Below, in pieces: positions 26,515 to 34,763 of a DNA stretch of 64,000 nt (within the stretch, counting starts at the first letter, position 1; every line of letters begins with the position of its first letter). Where the stretch lies: NCBI RefSeq assembly GCF_022809095.1, contig NZ_JALAZE010000009.1:62001-126000 (forward strand). The letters are read 5' to 3'. The position numbers and the translations under genes are program-made. The notes beneath the pieces were generated by a model. The model was given only the letters and a program-made list of their open reading frames with translations, had not been told where the DNA came from and ran no database searches. The stretch is from Bacillus kexueae (GTDB lineage: Bacteria; Bacillota; Bacilli; Bacillales; Aeribacillaceae).

Positions 26515-27852
26515 TTATCGAATATTGTTATTCAATTGCGTTGCAACTTCTTCCACGGCTTTCGTTACAGCCTCGTGAACATTAGGATCTAACGGATGCG
26601 GTACGAGGTTTCCGTTTTTCGTTGTTGCGGCAATTGCTTCAGCAGCCGCAACGAGCATTTTATGTGTAATATCTTTCGCTTGTGCGTTTAATGCTCCTCT
26701 AAAAATCCCAGGGAATCCTAAAATGTTGTTTACAGACCGGCCATCGGCTGCGAAGGCTGCGCCTGCTTCTAATGCAACTTCCGGTTCAATTTCGGGCTTC
26801 GGATTTGATAAAGCAAGAATGACTTGTCCGCTTCGTACCCATTCTTTTCGAATAAGTCCCGGTACTCCTGTCGTAGCGATAATGATGTCGCATGTTTCCA
26901 TTAATTCTTCAATGGAGTCAAGAGAGTGTCCGCCGATACTGGTTAGTCGTTCCTTTGCTTCTTGTGATTTATCGACACCGTATACTTGTTCAACACCGTA
27001 AGCCATTAGCATTTTGGCAATGGCAAGACCAGCTGCACCAAGACCAATTTGCCCCACCTTTGCTGATTTTAAATCCATATTAACGCTTTTACTAGCTGTA
27101 ATGGTAGCAGCTAACGTGACGACAGCTGTACCATGTTGATCGTCGTGCATAACAGGAATCGATAATTCTTCTTTTAATCGTTCTTCAATTTCGAAGCAAT
27201 GAGGAGAGCCGATATCTTCAAGTAAAATCCCACCGAACGTAGGAGCGATATTTTTGACAGTACGAATGATCTCCTCAGGGTCTTTCGTATCTAATAAAAT
27301 CGGTACACCGCTAATACCTACTAATTGGTTAAATAAGACCGATTTTCCTTCCATAACTGGCATACCTGCAACTGGACCGATGTCGCCAAGTCCTAAAATG
27401 GCTGTTCCGTCCGTGACAATGGCTACAGTATTGCCAATGCTTGTATAAATACGCGCTTTTTCAGGGTCTTCTTGAATGACTTGACAAACATTCGCAACCC
27501 CTGGTGTATAAACTTGGCGTAAATCAGAAAGGGAGCGAATATCAACTCTACGTTGCATATGTATTTTTCCGCCTTCATGCGCTCGTAAGACTTGGTCTGA
27601 TATTCCGTGTAATTTAATTCCTTCGGATTGAAGTGCTTCAATTGATGCGAGAACTTGTTCGAATTGTTCTTCATCGATACAGTGAACGGTAATATTTCGC
27701 ATCGTCCACGTTGGACCAAATTGTACCGTTGCTACTTCTCCGATATCTCCACCAGCTAATCCGATGGCGGTCGCCACTTTTCCAAGCTTCCCTGGAATGG
27801 CAGGTGTTTCAACCATTAATGTTTGTGTAATGTTTTTTGAATTTGAGCTCAT
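26515..27852 (-). CDS. mleA: NAD-dependent malic enzyme with N-terminal ACT domain (MleA-like)
   Basis: This decarboxylates L-malate to pyruvate. It has 445 aa. The N-terminal ACT-like domain (about 8-80: TLMVETPAIPGKLGKVATAIGLAGG) is followed by the malic domain (VYTPGVANVCQVI, VAIVTDGTAILGLGDIGP, MEGKSVLFNQL, PVMHDDQHGTAVVTLA) and a Rossmann NAD domain (GQIGLGAAGLAIAKML). Length and ACT domain match B. subtilis MleA rather than YtsJ. It is third in the ansA-ansB-mleA operon, 45 nt after aspartase: aspartate is turned into fumarate, hydrated to malate, then to pyruvate. The mleN antiporter of the B. subtilis locus is missing. Confidence 0.88.
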   Translation of the reverse strand: MSSNSKNITQTLMVETPAIPGKLGKVATAIGLAGGDIGEVATVQFGPTWTMRNITVHCIDEEQFEQVLASIEALQSEGIKLHGISDQVLRAHEGGKIHMQRRVDIRSLSDLRQVYTPGVANVCQVIQEDPEKARIYTSIGNTVAIVTDGTAILGLGDIGPVAGMPVMEGKSVLFNQLVGISGVPILLDTKDPEEIIRTVKNIAPTFGGILLEDIGSPHCFEIEERLKEELSIPVMHDDQHGTAVVTLAATITASKSVNMDLKSAKVGQIGLGAAGLAIAKMLMAYGVEQVYGVDKSQEAKERLTSIGGHSLDSIEELMETCDIIIATTGVPGLIRKEWVRSGQVILALSNPKPEIEPEVALEAGAAFAADGRSVNNILGFPGIFRGALNAQAKDITHKMLVAAAEAIAATTKNGNLVPHPLDPNVHEAVTKAVEEVATQLNNNIR

Positions 27853-27897
27853 GTTCTAACCTCCACTAGTCCTTACCTAAAGGGTTCGTTCTATATA

Positions 27898-29331
27898 TTA
27901 CGCTTTTTTTAATGATTTTCCTGCAATTCCTGGGTGAGTCATTTCAAAAGGATCTAAAATTTCATTCAATTCTTCTTCATTCAGTAAGTTATTTTCTAAT
28001 ATTAGGTCGCGAACTGGTCGATTCGTTGAAACCGCTTCCTTTGCGATTTTCGATGCTTGCTCATATCCAATATGAGGATTGAGTGCGGTAATTATGCCGA
28101 CACTTCGATCTACATACTCTTTCATCCGCTCTTCATTGGCTTTAATGTCTTTTAAACAATACTCTGTAAAGGCTTTAAATGTATTGTTCATTATGGAGAT
28201 TGACTGAATTAGGTTAAATACTAATACCGGCTCCATTACGTTTAGTTCAAGCTGCCCTGCTTCAGATGCAAGGGAAATCGTATGGTCATTCCCGATTACT
28301 TGGAAGGCTACTTGGTTTAACACTTCGGCCATGACAGGGTTTACCTTCCCAGGCATGATGGATGAGCCTGGCTGTCTTGCTGGTAATGAAATTTCACCTA
28401 ATCCTGCTCTAGGCCCGGATGCCATTAAACGTAAATCGTTGGCGATTTTGGACATATTCACCATGCAAATTTTTAAAGCAGATGAAACTTCTGTGTACGC
28501 ATCCGTATTTTGAGTAGCATCAACTAGGTGAGAGGCTTTTTCTAATGGTGCGCTACTAAGTTGACGCAGATGGTGAACGACGCGTTCAATGTATTCTGGG
28601 TCTGCATTTAATCCTGTTCCGACTGCCGTCGCACCCATGTTAATTTCGTATAGACCTTCTTTAGAACGTTTAATACGCTTAATGTCCCGCTCTATCACGC
28701 GACAATAGGCTTCAAACTCTTGTCCTAGACGAATCGGTACAGCATCCTGTAAATGAGTTCTTCCCATTTTAATGACATGACTAAATTCGTCAGCTTTCTG
28801 TTGAAAAACAGTGTGCATTGACTCCATCGTCTGTAGCAATTCTTCAAGTAGTTGCAAAAATGCCAGTTGGAAAGCGGTAGGAAACGCATCATTTGTCGAC
28901 TGGGACATGTTAACGTGAGTGTTCGGACTAATAATATGGTAGCTTCCTTTTTCTTCTCCTAAAATTTCGAGTGCGCGATTCGCGATCACTTCGTTTCCGT
29001 TCATATTAATGGATGTACCAGCACCACCTTGGATGGGGTCAACAATAAATTGATCATGCCATTTTCCATCGATAATTTCTTGCGCTGCATCACTAATGGC
29101 GTGTCCTATTTCTGCATCAAGTTGCCCCGTTTCCATATTGGCTAGTGCCGCTGCTTTTTTCACTCTTGCTAAACTTGTAATGAGAGAATGATGAATACGA
29201 TACCCAGTGATGGGGAAGTTTTCTGTAGCCCGTACAGTTTGTATGCCATAATATTTATCTTTTGGAATCTCTTTTTCACCAAGAAAGTCTTTTTCAATTC
29301 TGACTTCGTTCTGCTCGATAGTTGTAATCAA
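27898..29331 (-). CDS. ansB: Aspartate ammonia-lyase (aspartase)
   Basis: This converts L-aspartate to fumarate and ammonia. It has 477 aa. The family signature GSSIMPGKVNP and its flexible catalytic loop are present, with GGAGTSINMNGNEVIANRA, SQSTNDAFPTA and GRTHLQDAVPI as the other conserved boxes. An aspartase rather than fumarase is supported by the ansA neighbour and by the N terminus VRIEKDFLGEKEIPKDKYYGIQT. The start is TTG (29331) behind GAGGAA. It lies 24 nt after ansA. Confidence 0.93.
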   Translation of the reverse strand: MITTIEQNEVRIEKDFLGEKEIPKDKYYGIQTVRATENFPITGYRIHHSLITSLARVKKAAALANMETGQLDAEIGHAISDAAQEIIDGKWHDQFIVDPIQGGAGTSINMNGNEVIANRALEILGEEKGSYHIISPNTHVNMSQSTNDAFPTAFQLAFLQLLEELLQTMESMHTVFQQKADEFSHVIKMGRTHLQDAVPIRLGQEFEAYCRVIERDIKRIKRSKEGLYEINMGATAVGTGLNADPEYIERVVHHLRQLSSAPLEKASHLVDATQNTDAYTEVSSALKICMVNMSKIANDLRLMASGPRAGLGEISLPARQPGSSIMPGKVNPVMAEVLNQVAFQVIGNDHTISLASEAGQLELNVMEPVLVFNLIQSISIMNNTFKAFTEYCLKDIKANEERMKEYVDRSVGIITALNPHIGYEQASKIAKEAVSTNRPVRDLILENNLLNEEELNEILDPFEMTHPGIAGKSLKKA

Positions 29332-29355
29332 CGTTCGTTCCTCGCTTTCAACTTG

Positions 29356-30342
29356 TTAATACATGGACACATCATGAGCAATCGGTGTTTCCATCCATTT
29401 CTTTACTTCTAGTAAATTATTTGATTTTCCTAAAACCCACATGAGCTTTGGTACGATGGCTTCAGAGTTCATATCTTTTGATAGAATGACGAGATCTTCT
29501 GCAATTTTACGTCCCACCTCATAGATGGTGATATCTTCTCCTTCTTCTAAACATTGTGTTGTGATCACAACTGCAATTCCTTCGTTAATGAGCTCCTTTA
29601 CTTTCGGAATTAAATCGCGACCTTGGGCAGGGATACCACCACTTCCGTAACTTTCAATGACAACACCTTTATAGTGCTGTTTAATAAAATCAAAGATTTC
29701 AGGTTTCGTTCCAGGATGCAGTTTCAGAAGAAAAACATCTGGGCATAAAGAGGTATCTAATTTAATCGGACCAGCAGTTTCTTTTGCTAAAATATTAGTA
29801 TATTCAACTTCATCACCAGAAATATAGGCAACATAAGGGTAGTTAATACTTTCAAACGCATCGTAACTTTTCGTACGCATTTTGATTGCGCGTGTACCAA
29901 TAATGACACGTCCATCAAATACGACAAATACTCCACCGACATCTTCACAGGCGAAACGGAAGGCATCAATAATATTTTTCTTAGCATCCGTTCGTTCAAA
30001 CTTGATTGGTAACTGTGACCCTGTGATGACAATCGGTTTATCCGCGTTTTGCAACATATATGATAAGGCAGCTGATGTATAGGCCATCGTATCGGTACCG
30101 TGTGTAATCACAAAGCCATCATAATCGGCATAGTTCTCATAAATGGCGTTTGCAATGTCTACCCATAACTCTGGCTGCATGTTTGTACTATCAATATTCA
30201 TAATGAGCTTGCTATCCACTTCATAACGGTCAAATGGTAAAAAATCAATTAATTCATCAGGGGATACGCCAGGCTTCAAACCATTTTCGCTATGGACTGA
30301 AGCAATTGTTCCACCTGTTGCAAGTAATAAAATTTTCTTCAT
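29356..30342 (-). CDS. ansA: Type I L-asparaginase
   Basis: This hydrolyses L-asparagine to aspartate and ammonia in the cytoplasm, feeding AnsB. It has 328 aa from the ATG at 30342, preceded by GAGGTG. The first catalytic Thr lies in [10 protein letters not shown] (about residue 14) and the second Thr-Asp in [16 protein letters not shown] (about 90). There is no signal peptide, as expected for AnsA. It is first in ansA-ansB-mleA and divergent from the ansR-like repressor, the same order as in B. subtilis. Confidence 0.94.
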   Translation of the reverse strand: MKKILLLATGGTIASVHSENGLKPGVSPDELIDFLPFDRYEVDSKLIMNIDSTNMQPELWVDIANAIYENYADYDGFVITHGTDTMAYTSAALSYMLQNADKPIVITGSQLPIKFERTDAKKNIIDAFRFACEDVGGVFVVFDGRVIIGTRAIKMRTKSYDAFESINYPYVAYISGDEVEYTNILAKETAGPIKLDTSLCPDVFLLKLHPGTKPEIFDFIKQHYKGVVIESYGSGGIPAQGRDLIPKVKELINEGIAVVITTQCLEEGEDITIYEVGRKIAEDLVILSKDMNSEAIVPKLMWVLGKSNNLLEVKKWMETPIAHDVSMY

Positions 30343-30366
30343 GAACAACACCTCATCTCGATGCGT

Positions 30367-30421
30367 ATTATATAATTTTTTTGAAAATGGACTTGCATTT
30401 CGGTCGCATAACGCGTACTAT
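30367..30421. promoter_or_regulatory. Divergent promoter region between ansA and ansR
   Basis: On the plus strand TTGCAT (30393-30398), 17 nt and TACTAT (30416-30421) form a sigma-A-like promoter toward ansR. On the minus strand a TATAAT box (30372-30367) stands about 25 nt upstream of the ansA start, but its -35 box is poor. Repeats of GCGTA/CGCGTAC around both could be AnsR operators. This last point is speculation. Confidence 0.45.
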
Positions 30422-30523
30422 GGGAGTAATTATAATGGCAATTTCGGTAATAATCAAGCATGAAAAATTCAAAGCGCGTACGCTGTTTCGATAAATTAGA
30501 AAGGAAAAGAAGGAGAGCGAATC

Positions 30524-30865
30524 ATGAACGTAAACAGGTTATCCGATTTAAGGAAACAAAAAAATTGGTCACTTCAAGATGTAGCCGATCAACTTGGGAT
30601 AGCCAAAAGCACTTACGCTGGGTATGAGTCAGGTTACCGCAGACCTTCATTAGAAGCGTTAAAGTCGATTGCCGATTTATTCGGTACGTCCGTTGATTAT
30701 TTAATTGGTCGAACGAAAGCACCTACTCCAGAAGTGGAGTTAAATACCCGAAATGAAACGACAATCTATCTTGATGGCCAAGCGCTATCAGAAGAAGAGC
30801 TTATTCAAGTTATTGCCTTCGTACGCACGAAGCGACAGCTTGAACTTGAAAGCATCCCGAAATAA
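30524..30865 (+). CDS. ansR: XRE-family repressor of the asparaginase operon (AnsR-like)
   Basis: This is a 113-aa DNA-binding protein. The lambda-repressor-type HTH covers residues 4-60 (LSDLRKQKNWSLQDVADQLGIAKSTYAGYESGYRRPS, FGTSVDYLIGRT). A short helical C-terminal tail (LSEEELIQVIAFVRTKRQLE) is likely a dimerisation helix. It is divergently transcribed from ansA, exactly as B. subtilis ansR, which represses ansAB until aspartate accumulates. GAAGGAG precedes the ATG. Confidence 0.85.
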   Translation: MNVNRLSDLRKQKNWSLQDVADQLGIAKSTYAGYESGYRRPSLEALKSIADLFGTSVDYLIGRTKAPTPEVELNTRNETTIYLDGQALSEEELIQVIAFVRTKRQLELESIPK

Positions 30866-30884
30866 TATTCAGGGTGCTTTTTTT
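30849..30884 (+). terminator. Terminator of ansR, overlapping its stop codon
   Basis: AAAGCATCC ... GGGTGCTTT with one wobble pair, followed by TTTTT. The left arm lies within the last codons of ansR. Confidence 0.75.
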
Positions 30885-31207
30885 ACGTTTTAAGAATCAA
30901 TATTCAATTTCTCATATGTATCTGTTAGATTGTTGTTTTTAGTACGAACAAAATACAATGTTGATGGTCATTTTTTCGATAGAGATTGAAGAGGAATGAG
31001 CTCGTAGAAGGTTGGAGATGAACCTAGACAGGGGTCCTCGTCGAAATGGAGTGTATACGAAAGTAGTTGTCTTAAAGTCATAATAGTAGGACAAGAAAGG
31101 AGGATGTGGTAAAATTTCTCCCGAAGGACTTTGAAAGAATGGAAGTAAAACATAAATGATAGATTTGTAAACTCTTCAGCCAACAAAGAAAAGAGGAGAC
31201 GAGTTTC
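30885..31207. other. Leader region of ribA-ribD without a recognisable FMN riboswitch
   Basis: This 323-bp stretch has no supported gene. The conserved blocks of the FMN (RFN) element, which usually precedes riboflavin biosynthesis genes in Bacilli, are not visible. An AGGAGACGAG ribosome site precedes ribA. The mid part (30980-31060) has GC-richer text with a worn-repeat look. Confidence 0.5.
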
Positions 31208-31966
31208 ATGACAGTTGAAATGAAAAATAGAGTACAAGAATTATTAGAGCAAAAGACACGAAAAATTGATGCTGGAGAAGAAACCATCTATTTAGTTGGA
31301 CCAGTTCGTCTTCCGATTCAACTAGATGGTGAAACAGTCATTTTTCAGTGGTATAACTGGCTTAAGCTGAAGGGCGAAGTGGAAAATTTTCAAGAGCTTT
31401 TAGACCAACTGCCATCATTACAATTAGCAGATGCTCAACAATCAAGTGTGTTAGTTTATGGTGATTTTGAACAAGCTGAAGAAGCACTCGTTCGTATGCA
31501 TTCTATTTGTCACACAGGAGATATATTTGGGAGTAAAAGGTGCGATTGTGGATTTCAATTAAAGCAAGCTCTCCGTAATATTGTTAAACACCGTACAGGT
31601 GCTGTTTTTTATTTAGCCAATCATGAAGGGAGAGGGATTGGTTTATTTTCTAAGGCAATGGCGTATGTACTACAAGAGAATGGGTATGATACAGTCGATG
31701 CAAACATTCAGTTAGGTTTTTCAGATGATGAACGAAATTACGAAGAAGCGATTGCGGTCTTAAGAGCGTTGAGGTCTAAACCTATTACATTAATGACTAA
31801 TAACCCGAATAAGATACAGGCTCTCGAGGAAAAGGGGATGAATGTAGCTGGACGTGCTCCTTTATGGGGAGATGTGTCCGAGTACAATAAAAACTATTTG
31901 CAAACAAAGGTAGAACGATCCGGTCACTTGAGCGAAGGGGGAACAATACTCCATGTCAAATCATGA
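31208..31966 (+). CDS. ribA: GTP cyclohydrolase II
   Basis: This opens and deformylates GTP, the first step of riboflavin synthesis. It has 252 aa. The zinc cysteines are at CHTGDIFGSKRCDCG (Cys101, 112, 114). Catalytic and substrate motifs NHEGRGIGLFSK and VDANIQLGFSDDERNY are intact, as is LMTNNPNKIQAL. It is a stand-alone GCHII without the DHBP synthase (RibB) domain to which RibA is fused in B. subtilis. It overlaps ribD by 14 nt. With no ribB, ribE or ribH beside it, this is a second or relocated rib locus, or it supplies another GTP-derived pathway (inference). Confidence 0.88.
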   Translation: MTVEMKNRVQELLEQKTRKIDAGEETIYLVGPVRLPIQLDGETVIFQWYNWLKLKGEVENFQELLDQLPSLQLADAQQSSVLVYGDFEQAEEALVRMHSICHTGDIFGSKRCDCGFQLKQALRNIVKHRTGAVFYLANHEGRGIGLFSKAMAYVLQENGYDTVDANIQLGFSDDERNYEEAIAVLRALRSKPITLMTNNPNKIQALEEKGMNVAGRAPLWGDVSEYNKNYLQTKVERSGHLSEGGTILHVKS

Positions 31967-33056
31967 GTTTTATATGAAGCTAGCCATTGAAAATGCTCGT
32001 GCTATGAAAGGGCAAACGGACCCAAATCCGCTTGTCGGATGCGTAATTGTTAATGAAAATCGAATCGTTGGAATTGGTGCCCATCTTAAAGCGGGTGAAC
32101 CTCATGCGGAAATTCATGCCTTAAATATGGCAGGGGAGAAAGCGAAAGGGAGTACGGCTTATGTCACGCTTGAGCCATGTTCTCATTATGGACGCACAGG
32201 CCCTTGTGCGGTTGCACTTGTTGAAGCAGGTGTGAAGGAAGTAGTTGTAGCGACACTAGATCCGAATCCGCTCGTTTCAGGACGGGGTGTGAAAATTCTA
32301 CAAGATGCAGGAATAAAAATAACAGTTGGAGTTTGTGAAGAAGAAGCTTGTGGGTTAAACGAAGTGTTTAACAAGTACATCGTGACGAAAAAACCGTTTG
32401 TAACGATGAAAGCCGCTTCGACGCTCGATGGAAAAATCGCTACAGTAACGGGAAATAGCAAATGGATTACCTCGGAGGCTGCGCGACTCGATGTCCACAA
32501 ACTTCGGAATGAGCACCAAGCCATTCTCGTTGGCGTTCAAACAGTCATTGAAGATAATCCTAAACTGACAACTCGAATTCCAAATGGACGAAATCCGATT
32601 CGGGTCATAATGGACTCTACCTTGCGAATTCCCCTTCATTCTTTTGTTGTAACTGACGAAGAAGCTGAAACATGGGTATTTACTAGCCAAGCATTTGACT
32701 CCGATAAAAAAGAACAGCTCGAATTAAAGGGAGTTAAAGTTTTTGTGACATCGGCAGAAGACAAAGTTTCGCCCGAAGAGGTTATAGCAACTTTAGGAGA
32801 GCATTCCATTTCCTCTTTATTCATTGAAGGTGGGGGAGAAATTCACGCGGCTTTTCTCCAAAAAGGATTGGTCGATAAAATCGTTTTATACTTAGCCCCG
32901 AAGTTAATTGGTGGAAGAAAAGCACCAAGCTTTTTAGGAGGAGAAGGGATTTTAAACATGTCGGACGCCATTGAATTGGAGAACATGACAGTCGAACAAG
33001 TGGGACCAGATGTAAAGATTGTTGGATATCCAACTAAAGAAGAGGCAGAGTCATAA
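31953..33056 (+). CDS. ribD: Bifunctional pyrimidine deaminase/reductase
   Basis: This performs the second and third steps of riboflavin synthesis: deamination of the GCHII product, then NADPH reduction of the ribose side chain. It has 367 aa. The N-terminal cytidine-deaminase-like domain has PHAEIHAL and PCSHYGRTGPC (zinc His and two Cys, catalytic Glu). The C-terminal DHFR-like reductase domain starts near residue 148 (PFVTMKAASTLDGKIAT) and includes ILVGVQTVIEDNPKLTTR and SLFIEGGGEIHAAFL. It overlaps ribA by 14 nt, indicating coupled translation. An intrinsic terminator follows immediately. Confidence 0.92.
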   Translation: MSNHEFYMKLAIENARAMKGQTDPNPLVGCVIVNENRIVGIGAHLKAGEPHAEIHALNMAGEKAKGSTAYVTLEPCSHYGRTGPCAVALVEAGVKEVVVATLDPNPLVSGRGVKILQDAGIKITVGVCEEEACGLNEVFNKYIVTKKPFVTMKAASTLDGKIATVTGNSKWITSEAARLDVHKLRNEHQAILVGVQTVIEDNPKLTTRIPNGRNPIRVIMDSTLRIPLHSFVVTDEEAETWVFTSQAFDSDKKEQLELKGVKVFVTSAEDKVSPEEVIATLGEHSISSLFIEGGGEIHAAFLQKGLVDKIVLYLAPKLIGGRKAPSFLGGEGILNMSDAIELENMTVEQVGPDVKIVGYPTKEEAES

Positions 33057-33085
33057 TAATGAAAAGACTCATGCCTCTTTTTTAG
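33040..33085 (+). terminator. Terminator of ribA-ribD, overlapping the ribD stop
   Basis: AGAGGCAGAGTC ... GACTCatGCCTCT followed by TTTTT. The left arm is in the last codons of ribD. Confidence 0.8.
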
Positions 33086-33271
33086 GTCGCTTTCTTATCC
33101 ATGGTTGCCTTTTGATCATGAAATGATGTATTACTTGAGATCAGTAGCCTTCGCAGACGAGCTTGCGAGTTGATTAGCGATAATGGAATGAACCTCTGCT
33201 AAAAGCGGCCACGTCCTGTGTCCAACGCAGAGGTCGATACATCCTGTGCAAGTCTGGAAAGCACCCTTTTT

Positions 33272-34459
33272 TTAAAACGAAATGGTGATGGATTCGTTAC
33301 GTTTTAACGTGAATTTCTTCGTATTCATATTGTGATGTACTGTTATCTCCTCGTCTTCGGTGGCTTTATAAAAAATAGAATGGTCATGTGGAATCATGAC
33401 GAAGTGCCGATTGTTGTGAGATAGGAGATGAAGATGATCGGATTGAATCACCCCACATCCTTCGATTAAGTAATGCGTATAGGAAGTTTCTAATTCATGT
33501 CTCGGTGATGTGGTTAATGCTACGTTGAATTCATCCGCGATTAAAGGCAAGCTTTTGAAAAGTAATTCGTTGTGAGTTCCTTTTATGCAATAATGTTTAC
33601 CCTCAATTGATAACACACTTTTCATCGTTGCGTTGCTATCTCCTAGATAAGTGGTTAATCCTTCTATTACTTTCCCATCAACCCATTTATCCGTTGTGTG
33701 ATAAGGAGATGTGATAAACGCCTCCACCGTTTGCTCGCCAACTCCAGCGACAATTGCTAACGAAATTCCCCTTGATTTTATTTTTCCTGCTTTTTGATTT
33801 AATTTGTCTAGAAAAATATTTTTCGTTTCCATGTTTTCATAAGTAATCCATTTCATCTCTATTTCATTTCGTTGAAGTAAATACGAACCGTAAGTGGAGC
33901 AAGGTAGAATATTTTCAAGTCCTTGAAATTGTTTATGAATTGATGCGATGGGCTGATTAGGGTGCTCTTTTTCTAGTAACCATAAATAGCCTTTCATGTA
34001 TAAGTGGACTAAATTGACATGATCAGAAGGAAGCGGCATATAGCCTGCTGCCCAATAACAATAGTTTGGTGGTGATCCTGCGTTTGGCGTAGCAATCATG
34101 AAAATTTGGTCGACATCTTTTTTGTAGTAATGACTTTGTACATAACTTCGGGTTACGAGTCCACCCATACTATGGCATATGATTCGAACTTTTTTAGCCT
34201 TCGTATGCTTTTTGACTTCTTGAATTTTTTTAAATAAATATTTTTTTGCTGAATGCTCAATCGGTTTTCGCCAATCATAAAACGCGATAAATAAATTTTC
34301 ATTCAACTGTAAATTCAAGGTTTCTTGTAATAGTTTTATGAATGGTTCATACACAATTCCAGCAAGACCGAAATGCCATCCTCCTGTACCAGGAATAATT
34401 TCATCGCTCATGGAACCGAACAAACCTGGAACAAAAATAACGGGATAAGGTTTAGACAT
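33272..34459 (-). CDS. Alpha/beta-hydrolase, LCAT-like esterase/lipase
   Basis: This is a 395-aa putative lipase or acyltransferase-like hydrolase. It starts PVIFVPGLFGS (oxyanion-hole region), and the nucleophile elbow is CHSMGGLVTRSYV (Ser about residue 97), as in LCAT/phospholipid acyltransferase and PGAP1-type hydrolases. The catalytic His is probably in YCIKGTHNELLFKS. The last ~90 residues form a beta-rich tail. There is no signal peptide, so cytosolic or unconventional. It is monocistronic. The natural substrate is unknown. Confidence 0.8.
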   Translation of the reverse strand: MSKPYPVIFVPGLFGSMSDEIIPGTGGWHFGLAGIVYEPFIKLLQETLNLQLNENLFIAFYDWRKPIEHSAKKYLFKKIQEVKKHTKAKKVRIICHSMGGLVTRSYVQSHYYKKDVDQIFMIATPNAGSPPNYCYWAAGYMPLPSDHVNLVHLYMKGYLWLLEKEHPNQPIASIHKQFQGLENILPCSTYGSYLLQRNEIEMKWITYENMETKNIFLDKLNQKAGKIKSRGISLAIVAGVGEQTVEAFITSPYHTTDKWVDGKVIEGLTTYLGDSNATMKSVLSIEGKHYCIKGTHNELLFKSLPLIADEFNVALTTSPRHELETSYTHYLIEGCGVIQSDHLHLLSHNNRHFVMIPHDHSIFYKATEDEEITVHHNMNTKKFTLKRNESITISF

Positions 34460-34589
34460 TGTCCCACCTCTTTTTATGCGTTATGATGTATATGTATGTA
34501 TAAATTATCTGTTAAATAACAGTTTTGTTAGTGTATTTACTGGAGTTTTTTATTTGAATTGTCTGTTATTTGGATAATTATTACACTAG

Positions 34590-34618
34590 TTGCAAACTTT
34601 TTTGATGTGAAGTAGAAT
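34590..34618 (+). promoter_or_regulatory. Sigma-A promoter of the AGCS symporter gene
   Basis: TTGCAA (34590-34595), a 17-nt spacer and TAGAAT (34613-34618). The transcript would carry a leader of roughly 140 nt that contains the hairpin at 34649. Confidence 0.65.
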
Positions 34619-34648
34619 AATATTAAATTATAAAAATATTTTAATATA

Positions 34649-34672
34649 TTAAATAGCTAAAGAGCTATTTAA
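34649..34672 (+). promoter_or_regulatory. Perfect leader hairpin upstream of the AGCS symporter gene
   Basis: TTAAATAGCT-AAAG-AGCTATTTAA is a 10-bp perfect stem with a 4-nt loop, about 30 nt after the promoter, followed by A-rich sequence rather than Ts. It may protect the 5' end of the mRNA or be a protein-binding site. It is not a terminator in this direction. Confidence 0.5.
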
Positions 34673-34763
34673 TAAAAAATATAAGAGGTTATTGTAGTGC
34701 AAATAATAATCTCTTATAATTCTAAATAGGGGTAAAATTCTGACAATTAAAAGGGGGAATAAA

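Noticed and set aside
30885..31207. An FMN riboswitch before ribA-ribD
   Set aside because: None of the RFN signature blocks (such as AGGGTGAAATTCCCGACCGG or GGTGAGATTCC) can be found on the plus strand.
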